Positions 45,735 to 57,100 of a stretch of DNA of 64,000 bases are shown here, in pieces (the first letter of the stretch is position 1; the number at the start of each line of letters is the position of its first letter). Both the position numbers and the translations under genes were made by a program. A model generated the notes under the pieces. That model did no database searches and was not told where the DNA came from. It was given only the letters and a program-made list of their open reading frames with translations. Source of the stretch: Apiotrichum sp. Y4204 (taxonomy: Eukaryota; Basidiomycota; Tremellomycetes; Trichosporonales; Trichosporonaceae); NCBI GenBank assembly GCA_025531455.1, contig JAMYHL010000053.1, forward strand, positions 248,001-312,000, given 5' to 3'.

Positions 45735-46606
45735 ATGGCCGCCAACAACGACAACAACAACAACAACGACCACCTCGGCGTCCAGGCCGAGATTGCCTTT
45801 GCTGGCATGGGCAATCCCCAAGTCCTTCCCCGCCCCAAGAAGCTCAACGCTGGCGATGTCGAGGCGATTGTATTCGACATCCGCAATTACCGTCCCGGGC
45901 AATGGGCGAAATACCTCTGGTCGAAGAACAAGTACAAGCCGGTCAATGCAGCCCGTGGAGCAGACCTGGCCGCGCAGCCCAGTCCGCAGGCTTACTGGGG
46001 GTCGAGGGGAGTGCTCCAAGCCCAGCTCGCGGATCACCGAAACGATGAGGGCCACGGAAACTGCCAGCTAGGGGCCCACGCCGACGAGCAGGATTCTAGG
46101 TCCCTGTTCCACGACCACGTCGGTGGCTGCAAGCTCCTTTCGCACGCCGCCTTTGTCAACCCCGAGGACCCGATGAACCGCAACGGGACCATGCTCACCT
46201 CCGCCGACGGCAAGACGACCCATTTCGAGAACATTTATGAGCGTAAGATCTGGACGGTAAGTTGCAAGAAGTGTCCTTTCTGATGCCATGGCAACCACTG
46301 TAGCTGACCTCACAGGCCATCATGCGGGTCGAGCCGTCGATCATGCAGTACCCGTCCATCTGCAGCGCATGCGTGAGCGCGGGCAACCCGCTCTGCCTGC
46401 TGGACTCCTCCCGCGAAGGCACCGGTAGCTGCCTGCGCTGCTCGGCGAAGAAGGCCAAGTGCGACCACACGCACGTCTCCGCGAAGAACAAGGTCCTCGC
46501 GGAGGTCAACGCCCTTCAAGGTGCCGCCGCCGCCTCCGGTGCGGGACCCAGTTGGGCTCAAGACCGCGCTGATAGCGCGCTCCAGGGACTCCGCCGCCTC
46601 CGTTGA
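45735..46606 (+). CDS. Cysteine-cluster protein 3 (diverged member), function unknown
   Basis: Exons 45735-46256 and 46316-46606 give 270 aa. The N-terminal part (after an Asn/Asp-rich start) does not resemble genes 1 and 2 at a glance, but the plan is the same: one intron placed just after an aromatic -IW- motif (ERKIWT), then a Cys cluster. The cluster runs CSACVSAGNPLC ... GSCLRCSAKKAKC, i.e. CX2C-X7-C-X11-CX2C-X6-C, with a basic last loop (SAKKAKCDH) more like a true DNA-binding Zn2Cys6. An Ala/Ser-rich tail follows. The function is unknown; DNA binding is possible but unproven. Confidence 0.72.
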
Positions 46607-47379
46607 TGTCCCAACCCCCCCTCGCCCCGTCTTCTCCCCCTCTCTCCCTCCCCCCCTCTCTCCCGTTTCGCTCTCGTCGACCACTCGGTCGCTCGGGACC
46701 TCACCCTATCCCGGGCCATCCCGGCCATCCCCGGCCCGTCGAGTTCACTCCGGGCGTGGGGATTCTCACCCCCCTCCAGGTCCTCTTTGTGGCCGCTTTC
46801 CCATCTCTCGCGCCCCGTCCGTCTTCAATACCATCGCGTCTCCACTCTCGTCTGGTCCTCCGTCTCCGTCTCCGTCTCCGTCACGCCTTTGTGTGTATTT
46901 TCTGTATGTGGGTACGCACTTAATTGTTCCATTGCTGCACTCATTGCTGCCGCCCTGCATCTATCTCGGGCATGTGTTACAATGTTCAGAATGCTTGCAT
47001 GTATTTGTCTGTGTGCCACAAAGATCCACCAGTCTTTTCTGCCACGCTCCCTATAAGATACTGACCCTCTCCTTCTGGAACCCATTGGCCCTTCCCAGCG
47101 CCTCACAACACTTCTTACTCCTCGCTCAATATAACAATATGGGCCCAAAACAAGATGCATGCATGTCAAGAACACACCCCAGCTAGGAGCCAGTTGGTGA
47201 TGGTGTCGAATTTTTGGTATTTTTGGTGCTCTTAAAATATCGAAAAATATCGAAAAATCCATGGTGGTGTGATAAGGGGCGGTGTTGGTATGTAAAACAC
47301 GTGATTTACATATCAGAACGGGGCCAATATATCTAAACCTTAATTCTACGGTGAGGACGCCGTCCCAGGACTTACTGGA
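46607..47379. other. Intergenic, right flank of the island
   Basis: C/T-rich 3' flank of gene 3 (to about 46880), then AT-richer sequence up to the tRNA-like gene. No gene seen. Confidence 0.55.
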
Positions 47380-47476
47380 CGTCTGTCAGTAAACCGGTTA
47401 GTATAATCGCCTCTCAATAGAGAGCCTTCTAATCAGAAGACCGCGATAGAGCAGGGTTCGACTCCCTGGCGGAGAA
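47380..47476 (+). tRNA. tRNA-Glu(CTC)-like gene with 25-nt intron and imperfect acceptor stem
   Basis: An A box (TAGTATAATCG) and a perfect B box (GGTTCGACTCC) are present. The anticodon stem ATCGC/GCGAT closes a loop CT-CTC-A...C interrupted by a 25-nt intron (47417-47441) one base after the anticodon, the canonical site. The T stem CAGGG/CCCTG is perfect. A T5 run at 47481 is a likely Pol III terminator. The D stem (GTAA/GTAT) is weak, position 8 is C, and the outer two acceptor pairs do not form (C-A and G-G). It may be a diverged functional gene or a pseudogene. Confidence 0.6.
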
Positions 47477-47848
47477 TTTCTTTTTCCTTCTTGCCCTTTT
47501 GCATCTCCAGCGGCCAGGGGCCAGGGGGCTGGCCCGGGCTGGCGCGTGGCCGCGGCCGCGCGCTCTTTGGTCTGATTGGTCTCTAAATTCTGTAATGTAG
47601 TTGAGACATGTTCACTGTTGACGTTTGATCTGGTGTTGACTGTCAAGCGGACATAGTCGTGAAACCTCCCGCATTTGCTCTCCATGGGGTGTATCAAGCG
47701 ACGAGCAGTGGCGAGACTGTTTGCATTCATGTCGTACAGAGTATGACCTCGGCGACGATAGCGACGGCGAAAACCACATCATAGATAAGTTCTTCTTCAT
47801 ACCATACACACACTACCTATCCTACAGTTATGTTACAAAGGTCAGAGC
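47477..47848. other. Intergenic tRNA-Glu to FHA gene
   Basis: Pol III terminator, then mixed sequence forming the 3' side of the minus-strand FHA gene. Nothing else seen. Confidence 0.55.
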
Positions 47849-49987
47849 CTAGTCGGCCATCTGACAGAGACCGGCAATCGTGAGCAGACCACCAACGGTC
47901 ATGTAGCCAAGAGCGACGGCGGCGTGCTCAGCACACCGACGAAGCTTGCTGGGGCGCGGCGCATCGACCGCGGTTGCCATAGGAGCTGGGTTCGTGCCCG
48001 CGTCCGCCATGATGTTAAGCGGCTCGTCCACCTCCTCCAGACGACGCTTACGCGAGGAGCGCACCCCGCAGGGGCTGGTAGCATTGGTGACGTCCTTCAT
48101 AGCGCGAGGGGGTGTCACAAGGCCGATAGCTGGGTGGGCGATGACGGCAGGTGGGCGGCTGTCTTCCTCGGCACTCTGTGAGAGCGGAGGTGAGGGCGGC
48201 ATTGGGTTGAACGACGTGGCGGAAGGGAAGGCCCCACTGTGGTTGATTGGCTCGGTCGCAAGAGGCTGCGAAAGTGAAGAGTCCGTGAAGGAAAAGATGT
48301 TCTGAGACCGCCAGTCAATCTCATTGGGGGTCTCGGACACGACAGCGCGAGTCGACTCGTTGTCAGACTCGTCCGAGGGACCGACTTCGGAGTGATTGTC
48401 ACTGTCGTCGATGACCTCGTGGTCGCTACCGTCGTCGCCGTGGGCCTCGCTCTCATCGTCGCTGTCACCCATTCCAGCGTCGCTCTCGCCCTTACCAAAG
48501 TCGCTCCCGTCGAATTGGTCATCGTTGTAGTACTCGGCGTATTCGTCGAATGGAGTGCCACGCCCCGAGTGGTCAGAGTGGTCGTCGTCCGAGTAGTCGC
48601 CATATTGGTCGTCGTCCGACCTGTCGCTGTGGCCGACATGGCCACAATCGTACTCCTCGTCAGAGTCGAGATAGTTGGGCGACGAGGGATACACGGGGGT
48701 CACAAACCCTTCAGAACCCTTGTTAGACAGAGACCTGCCCCAGACTGGCTTATTCATGAAGCAAGGTTGCTCAGAATGGTCGCTCTCCTGGTCCGAGTTA
48801 TCCGCGTCGGACTGTTCCTCGTTCGGCATGCTTGAGGGGACGAGCGCGGGCTCCGGCTCTGCATCGACGGGAGGGGGTGTGTGTTCCACACTCGCAGGAA
48901 CAGGTGTGTGTTCCACACTCGCAGGAACACTTGCAGGAGCACTGGCAGCGACGATGGGGTCTTCCAAGTGGCCAGTTTCCTTGAGCAGTTCCTTCAGAAC
49001 GTCCATTGGGGCCTTGAATCGGGTGCTGGACGGCATCTCACGGGTATTGTTGACCGGGGGAGGAGAGCTGCGTGAGAGGAAGACCACTTCGGTATCGCTG
49101 CGGGATGATAGGCAGATGACCTCGGGTTCGCTGTCGTTGCCCTCGTCCGAGTGCTCAGCCTCACGACCGCGCGGAAGAGGCTCCTCGTAGTCCGAATCGT
49201 ACAGAGCCGACCGGCTGAGTCCATAGCCACGGATATGATTCGCGGGGCAAGGCTTGAGGGGGTCGAGGCCGAGGGCTTCGGCGATGCCAGGAACATCAGT
49301 CTTTCCAGCAAAGGCATCTCGGCCGACGAGGGCCATAACAATAGATGTTTTGAATCGAAGGCCGATGCGGATCCGGAGAGGGCGGTGGTCTGTCTTGGAT
49401 TCGACTGACTTGCCAAGAGTGAGGACCTCTCCGTCTAGAAGCTGGCGCGGGACACGACGAGCGAGCTGTACAAGCTCGCCGCTAGGGGTTTGCACTTTCG
49501 ATCCATGCAGACTTCCGAGGTCAATGGCCCAGATACGACCGACCTTGTCGACAACAAGTTGCAGGTGGTTACGGGAGAGGACTCGGGACGAGAATTGCTA
49601 GGGGCGTCAGATGCTGTGTGGAGGAATGGGGCGTGGGATCCAGGGACACGGGGAAACAGACGATCATGCAGACACAGTGTCATTCCGCATGTGCGCCGGT
49701 GGCAGCAAACACTCACCTGAGGCTGCTGCGCAACCGTCCTGCGGCCAAGAAGAACTCCACCAGGGACGAAGAGAGTCTGGTCGGCGGCACTGGCATCCTT
49801 CGATTTGATGAGGTCACCAACGGTAACCTCGCGAGTGTTGGTTACGGAGTTGTCGTCGTCAAGCAGGTCGAGACGGACAATGCCGGCTGACGATAAGATT
49901 GCATCCTTTGATGAGGCGAGACTTACTGTTGGTGTTGAAGGGCGATGCGGCCGTCGCCCACACCGTCGTTGGCGCCGTCCAAGCCAT
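47849..49987 (-). CDS. FHA-domain protein with acidic middle and hydrophobic C-terminus
   Basis: Exons 49927-49987, 49717-49886 and 47849-49597 give 659 aa. An N-terminal FHA (phosphothreonine-binding) domain shows GGVLLGRRTV (about 63-72), SRVLSRNHLQLVVD (81-94) and IDLGSLHGSKVQ (102-113), the family's GR, SRxH and N/GSxxG positions. A long Ser/Asp/Glu-rich low-complexity region follows, then a basic patch (RSSRKRRLEE) and a C-terminal hydrophobic helix (AAVALGYMTVGGLLTIAGL) ending five residues before the stop, which could be a tail anchor. FHA plus tail anchor is the plan of STRIPAK/FAR-complex members (SLMAP, Far9/Far10), but the usual long coiled coil is not obvious, so that identity is only a suggestion. 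Confidence 0.82.
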
Positions 49988-50878
49988 TGTTGCGTGGCAG
50001 ATCGGCTGTTATGGGTAAGTGATTGACTATGGGACGCCGACACCGGTGGGCCCATGAGGGGGTACGCGATCCCACGACGGCATACGTACTCAGAGAGGAA
50101 TGACAGTAAGTGGACGGTGTGAGAAGTGAAAGCGATGGAAGGAGGAACAGCAGAGACTGTAATGATTCTTATGGGACGAGGTGAATGGAGAAGAGAAGAG
50201 GAGAATGAATGGAGAGAGCAAGAGGTGACGGGATTGGAGGCAGAGAGGATGAGACGGGGGCAGAGCTGGCAGAGGACGGGGGGGGAATCGATCAGAAGAG
50301 GCGGGTCAACGGTGAGTTGTAGTGGGGGATGGGATATGGGATGTGGGGGTGAAGAAGCCATTTGCCACCCAGCCCACGGCCCACGGCCAACTCCTATTCA
50401 CACGCCTTATCTGGACAGTGGACGCACACCAAGAGTGTGACCCTGGGTACCTGGGTCCACTCACCTGACACAAATCAATTGCTCCTTTCGGATAATAGAT
50501 AAACATTACGTATCAGTGACGCGGGGACCCCACAGACATCGACTTGTGCGCTTGTGCCAGTCCACAGAAGGTTTGAGGATATGGATGGACAACAAGAGCC
50601 AGATGACAGAGATCCAGAGAGCGAACCGGAAGGAAAGAAGGAAGACACTTTCTGTACTACTACTGTGCCGCTCAGGCGCTGCTAGATGAACAGTTGGGGT
50701 GTAGGTGTGGGCGCATGTGCAAACGGTCTCCGGTTTGCGGCCCCTTGATCGTCTATCTAGATTTTCCTTCTTCCCTCTTCATCTCTCGTCGCTTTCTTCT
50801 CCTCTCCCCTTTGTTGTTCAACCCTCTTCATCTTCATCACATCTGATCTTTCCTCATCGACATTAAACCTCGCGCATC
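49988..50878. promoter_or_regulatory. Divergent promoter region FHA gene / SPO22-like gene
   Basis: About 890 bp between divergent starts. It has purine-rich sequence on the FHA side (50125-50300) and C/T-rich leader on the SPO22 side (50765-50875). Confidence 0.5.
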
Positions 50879-53800
50879 ATGGCGCACTTTCAAGAGATCC
50901 AAGGTGAGTTACAGACGCGCTGCTTCGGGCCGCTGCACATTCCTAAACCCCCAACATGCCTTCCCTTTCTCGTCCCAATGCTGATGAAAAGCTCTCCTAC
51001 ACTCCATTGAGCCCCTCCTTCCTCTTATACCTACTGGGGTTGAAACCTCTCAAGAAGATCGCACAGCCCTGGCGATTGCGATTGACAAGCTCTCTATCGC
51101 TGCGGGAAAGTATCCCAAGCGCTTCAAGAAGCGCAAGCAAGGGAAAGACGAGGAGCGTCAAGCAGACTGGCTGGATGAGCAAGGTGAGGGAAGGATTGGG
51201 GCTCGGGACTAACACGCAGGTGTTAGACTTTGGAACACAACGACGGCTGCTGCCCGAACTCTGGACCAGAGCTTTGGAGAAACTCACCACGCGCAAGATA
51301 TGCTGATATTGGCTCATCGTAAGTACTTCCCTGAGAGTGGTGTCTCTCGGACTGATACTGACCTTGCAGTCAAGCACGCTGCGTTCAAATTGATTCAAGC
51401 TGCTACTCACGCTGGTGCTGTCGGCCCTTGTAGGCGGAGATCAATAGATGCCTCTTCCGCTAATCACAGATCTGGTCCGCCTGGTACTACTGTCGGCGAA
51501 AGCGACCTCCGGGCTTCTAGGTAGGTTGCTGCAGTGAATGGTCAACACACATCGACTTACAATTAGACGCGGGAGATTTGACCAAAGCAAGCTCACTGAT
51601 TATTTCTGCCGCCGAGGTGAGTTTCCTGTTGGAGCACATTCACTAAACTCACAGTTGGAGAGGAACCTCCTAGAAGCGCCCGAACCTGTTGATGCAACTG
51701 AGCAACAACATCGACTTGAGGCCCTTGTGGCCTATTACCTTGCTCGCTGTGACCTTGTAGGTGGACGAGCTGATAAGCTTACTGAGACCTAGGCTATTGC
51801 GGAGAGCAACATTGACCTCGGCTTCTCCATGATCACAAATGCCATTGGTACGTCTGCAGAGAGTAGCAGGGGCTCACGTTCGTCAGACGTGGACACGAGC
51901 CGTACTCTAGGTGTTGAAAATGTGAGATACTCTTCAGTTCACACTGATCATAGCTCAAAACGATCGCGGCCAAGTTTTGCAGCATTGGCACCCTTCTTCG
52001 CAAACGTCCAGACACGGTACAGGATGCGTGCTCGTGGCTCCAGAAGGGACTGGAAGTGATCGCGGAGGCTGAGAAGCTAGGGTCACCCATCGCCATGCAA
52101 GATGTTAAGGTAGGAAAAACATCTGAGAGGAAGCTTCTGACCTGAGACTGCTCTGCTGCAAGCAAGCGGTAAGTTTATACGTCTACCACTGGTATTGATG
52201 ACAGTGCGCGCTGAACTCTCCCACGACTCCCCCGACCAGGGAAACCTTGATCGCGCCGTTTCGGCTCTGAAAGAGCTGACCGCCATCTCATACACCCTGG
52301 TAAGCTGGCTCATAGGCTGTCAGCACTGAAATCAGGATCCAAATGCAATTCATGAGATGAGGATCCTCCAGCTCCAAGTGCTTCCCAAACAGCTGGCCAA
52401 GGAAGGCGACATCCGAGCAGGTAAGTTTGAGTCAAGCGTTGCTTATTCCAGTGATTGTTGCGCTTCTCGAGTCCTTGTCTTGGGAGCAGGAGGCAGTTTC
52501 TGAGTAAGTGCCTTCTTGTGCACATGCTAAACAGCAGATTCCTCGGTGAAGTTGGCAATCTCAATGACTAGTATGTCCGTCACCTGCAGTGCTTGCCTAA
52601 TCGAACAGCGTCGATCTTCAAGCGTACGCGCGTTTAAACCTTCTCTGCAAGGCACTAGAGCATCCCGATCGCCATCAATTTGTCACACGCGTAGTCCTGG
52701 AGATCTTGTTGACGATCCGTAGGCAAGCTCTCCACTTCCAGACAGCCATCCGTCTCACGACTGAAGCCATCACCAGTGAGTTCGTTGTCTTGCGTATCCA
52801 AAGCACTTGTCTCACGCAGAAATCGCGGACGCTGGAATTACTCTCAACGATCAACCAGGCGTACTGGCTTGTCAAACGGTGTGTTGAACTACTCTGCGAG
52901 CGGTCCTAACCCAAGGTTATCTGGAGCTTTGCTGAAACAGCTGCTGAGGCCAATCAATTTAGCCAAGCTGCTGAGTGGTGTAAGTGCTAGCTGTGAACGC
53001 TTGCTGAAACAAGACACCCTGTGCGCTCATAAAGCGTGGTACCCCTGTGGCAAGGACAACTTTTCGAAGTGTTGGAGGTGAGGTTAGGAACGTACCTCGC
53101 TGACTGGTAGGAAAGCGGCATTGGTGAATATCAACCTGGGCAATATAGAAAAAGCCCAGACTCTGCTTGATCTCTGCCCTGCTACCGAAGCCTCAACTCA
53201 GTATCTCAACTTTCTCGTTGCGGCAACGCAGAATCGCCCGTTAGGAGGTGAGCCACTTGCCAGCCTGCAATTGACCGAAGCCATGTCGGCTGCCAACGCC
53301 ATTCTTACCTGCCCCGATCTCGATGCCAAGCAGCTGCTGTTAATGGCGTATGTCGTACGCATGAGATTCAGCTAATCCTCAGTCAAATGGCGAGCGAGAA
53401 AGGCCTTGATGAGGTCCTAACGTGCTGCATTCACTCACTCCTTGAAGCTATCTCCCGCCCTGACGGTGCCTCGGCCATTCAGGTCCACGCCGTCTTGCTG
53501 CTCAGGTGAGCTAAATGGTAAAATACTGCTGAAACGCGAGGTGTCTTATCAAGATGACTCTGGACCAAATTGCCGTCTCCAAGGATGAGATGTTAGTACC
53601 ATGTCCTTGGCCGGGCTGATACTCGAAAGGCTTGATCAGAACATCGAGACCCTCTACAAATACTTCACTACCGCGCCCGACATCATCGCGACCCTTGAGG
53701 AGCGGGGCGAGGTGCAAGAGAATATCAAGGGGATTGCGTGGATCTACAAGACAGGTGAGTGACGAAGGTTAGTGAGGTTAACTTGAAGCATACAACACGA

Positions 53801-55033
53801 GCATCAAGGGAGCCATGTCATGGAAGCCAGCGCTAGTGGCCAACCTGTTCGATGCTTCCGCCGAGTTGATGAGGCAGTACCAACAGATTGCGACACTGGA
53901 TGTTGACCCTGATCTCCCGCTACAGCTAGCAACGGCAATGTTTGCGTGCTTCACCGGCAAGCGTGAGTATCACCGCAAAGACCAACACGCTAAGTGTCGA
54001 GGCCTCGAGTACCGCGAGCTGGACGACGGAGAAGACAAGGTGCGTTGTAATGTGCTGTTTGCCGTTCGCTCATCGTGCTAGACCGAGTTTCTGAATCAGC
54101 TTTTGGACTATGTCGGCCAACTCAAGGAAGCGCTGGATGGGATCGGCCCAGAGGCAGTCGAGAAGCGCATCCAAATCCTGCGAACCGTGACAGTGATGGA
54201 AACTGAGCTGCTATGCGAGCAGGGTGACTGGGAGACTGTAAAGCGAAATGTGGAGGTGAGTGTTGGATTATCTCAGGCCTGACAAGCATAGGACGCGCTC
54301 CACGGCAGCTCGGACGCGCGCGAGCTGGAGGCTCTAATCAGTACTCTGGTAGGTGGAGAGCGTGGAGCAGCACACCTGATTCGCAGGCCAAGTATCCCGA
54401 CTGTCCAACTTCCCGTGAGTTGCCCGTATTTGACGTGCGTGCTTATTCAACCAGTCACTGTGGGAGCCCTTGAGGTAAAGTAAAAGATGCCCTGGGACAC
54501 ACTAACAACAGCGGGTCATCGAAAACCTCACGATTTCCACGACGGCAGATGTTGTCCGCATGGCGCGTTGGACGCGTTCCTTGGTGATCAGTCTTCTCAA
54601 TCGCAGCGGCAAGGATGACAATGTCAAAGCCCAGGGTTTGATCGAGCGTGCCGGCTCTCTTCTGCGCACCGAGGCACGCACGTCGTATCCGGCCGAGGAA
54701 CAAAAGTGGCTGATCTCCGTCTCGTGGCGTCGTGGTATGGACAGCTTCAAGTGAGTGAAGAGCTTATGAGACGCTGACTGGGAGCCACGGCGATTTCGCT
54801 GTGGGTGATCGCTGGTGTCGCCTTGCCATTGCCCTCACTGATGTAGTGGAGGGAAGCAAAAGGGAGCGTGACTGGGTAAGCTTGAAATAAAGGTGCGCAA
54901 GCCTGCGACTGACATCTCAGATGATTCCTCAATTTCAGTACGCTCATGTGTAATCTTCTGTGCTCACATCCAGGACCATGATGCAGAAAGCCAGGACCGC
55001 TCCTCTTCCGAGTCCGCGCGTCCAGGGCGGTAG
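50879..55033 (+). CDS. SPO22: Spo22/Zip4/TEX11-like meiotic TPR protein (many small exons)
   Basis: Zip4/Spo22 proteins are TPR scaffolds needed for crossover formation in meiosis. The first exons are 50879-50903, 50992-51183, 51220-51318 and one from 51370; at least 25 introns of 35-60 nt follow, most with clear GT, CTRAY and AG signals. Joined exons give helical TPR-like sequence throughout: AIAIDKLSIAAGKYPKRF, then WLDEQGVRLWNTTTAARTLD, CSWLQKGLEVIAEAEKLG, MRILQLQVLPKQLAKEGDIR, VIVALLESLSWEQEAVSEFL, INLGNIEKAQTLLDLCPA and SWKPALVANLFDASAELMRQ. The last exons read HGDFAVGDRWCRLAIAL and DHDAESQDRSSSESARPGR, then stop. Helical-repeat content, length (roughly 900 aa) and motif order suggest Spo22/Zip4, but no single diagnostic motif proves it, and some internal splice sites are ambiguous. 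Confidence 0.65.
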
Positions 55034-55185
55034 AAAGTAGGCAAGAATGTGTCGTCTGCGAATACCTGTGATCTGCGAATAAGTGCAGCGTTTGATTGAA
55101 GTGTCGTGTTATCATTAGCTGAGGCAAACCATCGTGAGAGAGATGAGTGAAGCATATTAGTAGTAGTACAGTATGTGCATGCATG

Positions 55186-56009
55186 TCACACCAACCACCC
55201 GCGATACGTTGCGCCCTTTGATGCTGGAGGCTGCTTGCTGCGATCACTACGCATTTCAACGCCGGACGGTCCCGCCGCGTCAGGCCACTGAACGACAAAC
55301 TTGTCGACAAACGGCCGCAGCAGTTTGCCCGACAGCGACAGACTCTTGACGCGGGCAAAGCTCTCGACATAGACGATGCGCGTATATGACAAGCCCAGGA
55401 TCTGCCGTCAGACACGACAGTAAAAACGGTGAGCACCCCCAACCCTCAACACTATATTCGATTCGTACTCACCCGGCGGATATAGCACACGACAGCGAGG
55501 ACGAACCCCGTCCCAGGCCCATTCAGAACCAGGACATCGACCCACGGCTCGCGCGGCCGCCTCCAAAGCGGGACGAGGAACGCGTGCCAGAACGCAACCG
55601 CAAACGTCCGACTGGCAGATGCGATTGTCGAGATCTTCCCCTCGCCGACCCTTCTCGCACGGGGGAGGGCAAGCACTTCGAACCCCGCCTGGCCGCTTGT
55701 CACGCTCCGGCGCTCCAGCTCCCCGACCGCACGGAGCGACATGTCGTCTCCCGCCCCGTAGACGTATATCCTCGGGGAATAGCGCGCAAAGTCCACCGCG
55801 GAGAGGAGCGTGCGCATCTCGGCGGTGTGCCCGCCACTACCTAGGAACACGGCGAGCGACGCCGAGGAGCGGGAAGCGGCTGAAGCGGGGGACCGCCGCA
55901 CGCGAGGAGGCGGCGCATTGCCGTGTGGGAGAATCAGAAGCAGGCGGAGACCGAGGAGAAGCGCCGCAAGGAGCGCCGCGAGGAGCAACGCGAGCACGAG
56001 ATGGAGCAT
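55186..56009 (-). CDS. ALG14: Alg14, membrane anchor of UDP-GlcNAc transferase
   Basis: With Alg13 it adds the second GlcNAc to the dolichol-linked oligosaccharide on the cytosolic face of the ER. Exons 55473-56009 and 55186-55401 give 250 aa. An N-terminal Leu/Ala-rich membrane helix (residues 3-27) is followed by VFLGSGGHTAEMRTLL, the family's signature, a YVYGAGDDMSLRA segment, VLVLNGPGTGFVLAV, and in exon 2 RIVYVESFARVKSLSLSGK and VDKFVVQWPD. The end ATYRGWLV corresponds to the conserved C-terminus that binds Alg13. The gene converges with the SPO22-like gene, with only about 150 bp between stops. Confidence 0.94.
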
Positions 56010-57100
56010 GGCGCCCGCTCCCGCCAATGTGGGTGATCGATGGTGGATGTGATGTGCGTTGTGCGTAATGGCGGCTGCCTGCGGTTGTTGGTGGTGGGTC
56101 TTGCAGGGCTGTCTGGGCCCTGTGGCCTGGCGCGCTGGCGCAGGGCGTTAGTGACCAGTGGTTGTGTGCAACGCGGCACGTGTCGATGACGCAGACAACT
56201 AGTACGCTAGTACTCCAGCTCGGTCAGCTCTCTAGATCGCTTCGCGACTCGCACTACGTAGTCCTGCTGTCCTCCGAGCTCGGAACATCGGAATAACCGC
56301 GCAGCACACCGGAAGACGCCATCGGTTGTGCGCCTCGCAATCATGCTTTGCCTCTCTCCTCGTTTCACGCTACCCGGGGCTCCGCCGTAAATGACGCACG
56401 TGAGCAGCGACCGGGCACCTCGCGATGATAAGGGCAAGCTCAGCGAATGGGGCGACCAGCAAGCCAGGGGCTCACCCGCTGTAGCCGCGCGATTGCGGAA
56501 GAGAGTGGAACGGGAGGAGGATCCGAGTCGGTTATTCTGAGCGCAGCTGGCCGCTGACCGCTGGAGCTGGAGCTGGAGCTGCTGGAGCTGGCCGAGACCG
56601 AAGTGTCGAGAGAAAAAAACCGGTCGGGCGATACGGTCCAGTGATGGCAGCTTGCAGCTGGCAGTTGCTTATCCTGCAGCCCCACTCCACGCAGATAACA
56701 ACCTCGTATTCCTCTTTCTGCATCTGCATTCTCCCCCATCCGTTCTCGTCACACGCCCCACTCTGCTCGCCATCTCTCCATCTCCCCGCGCCGTCTTGCC
56801 ACCCCCCCGCATCTGTCACCGCTCCCGACTGATAACCGGTCGCTTCACACCGAGTGAGACAGCGCCACCGGCAGGAGCCCCAGTGCCTGTGACCCGACCC
56901 CTCTGTCCTCCTGTTTGTTCGTCTTTGTTCGCGAGTTCGTCGTTGTTCATTCCTTCATCATCGCATCACTGCAGTATCATAGACGCATCGCATCGCATCT
57001 TGTCTCCATCTCATCGCCATCTCGCCCCGTCCCGTCCTGGTATCGCAGGCACCAGATAATCTCTTTCCCCTGCCACTCCCGACCGCAAATCAGCTTTGAA
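56010..57100. promoter_or_regulatory. Divergent promoter region ALG14 / LRR gene
   Basis: 1.1 kb between divergent starts. A GGAGCT repeat (56560-56590) and a C/T-rich leader from about 56700 to 57080 are seen; no coding feature. Confidence 0.5.

Noticed and set aside
47392..47475. Alternative folding of the tRNA-like locus as tRNA-Arg(TCT)
   Set aside because: The loop CTTCTAA has no pairing stem around it, whereas the Glu(CTC) reading restores a 5-bp anticodon stem once a canonical-position intron is removed.
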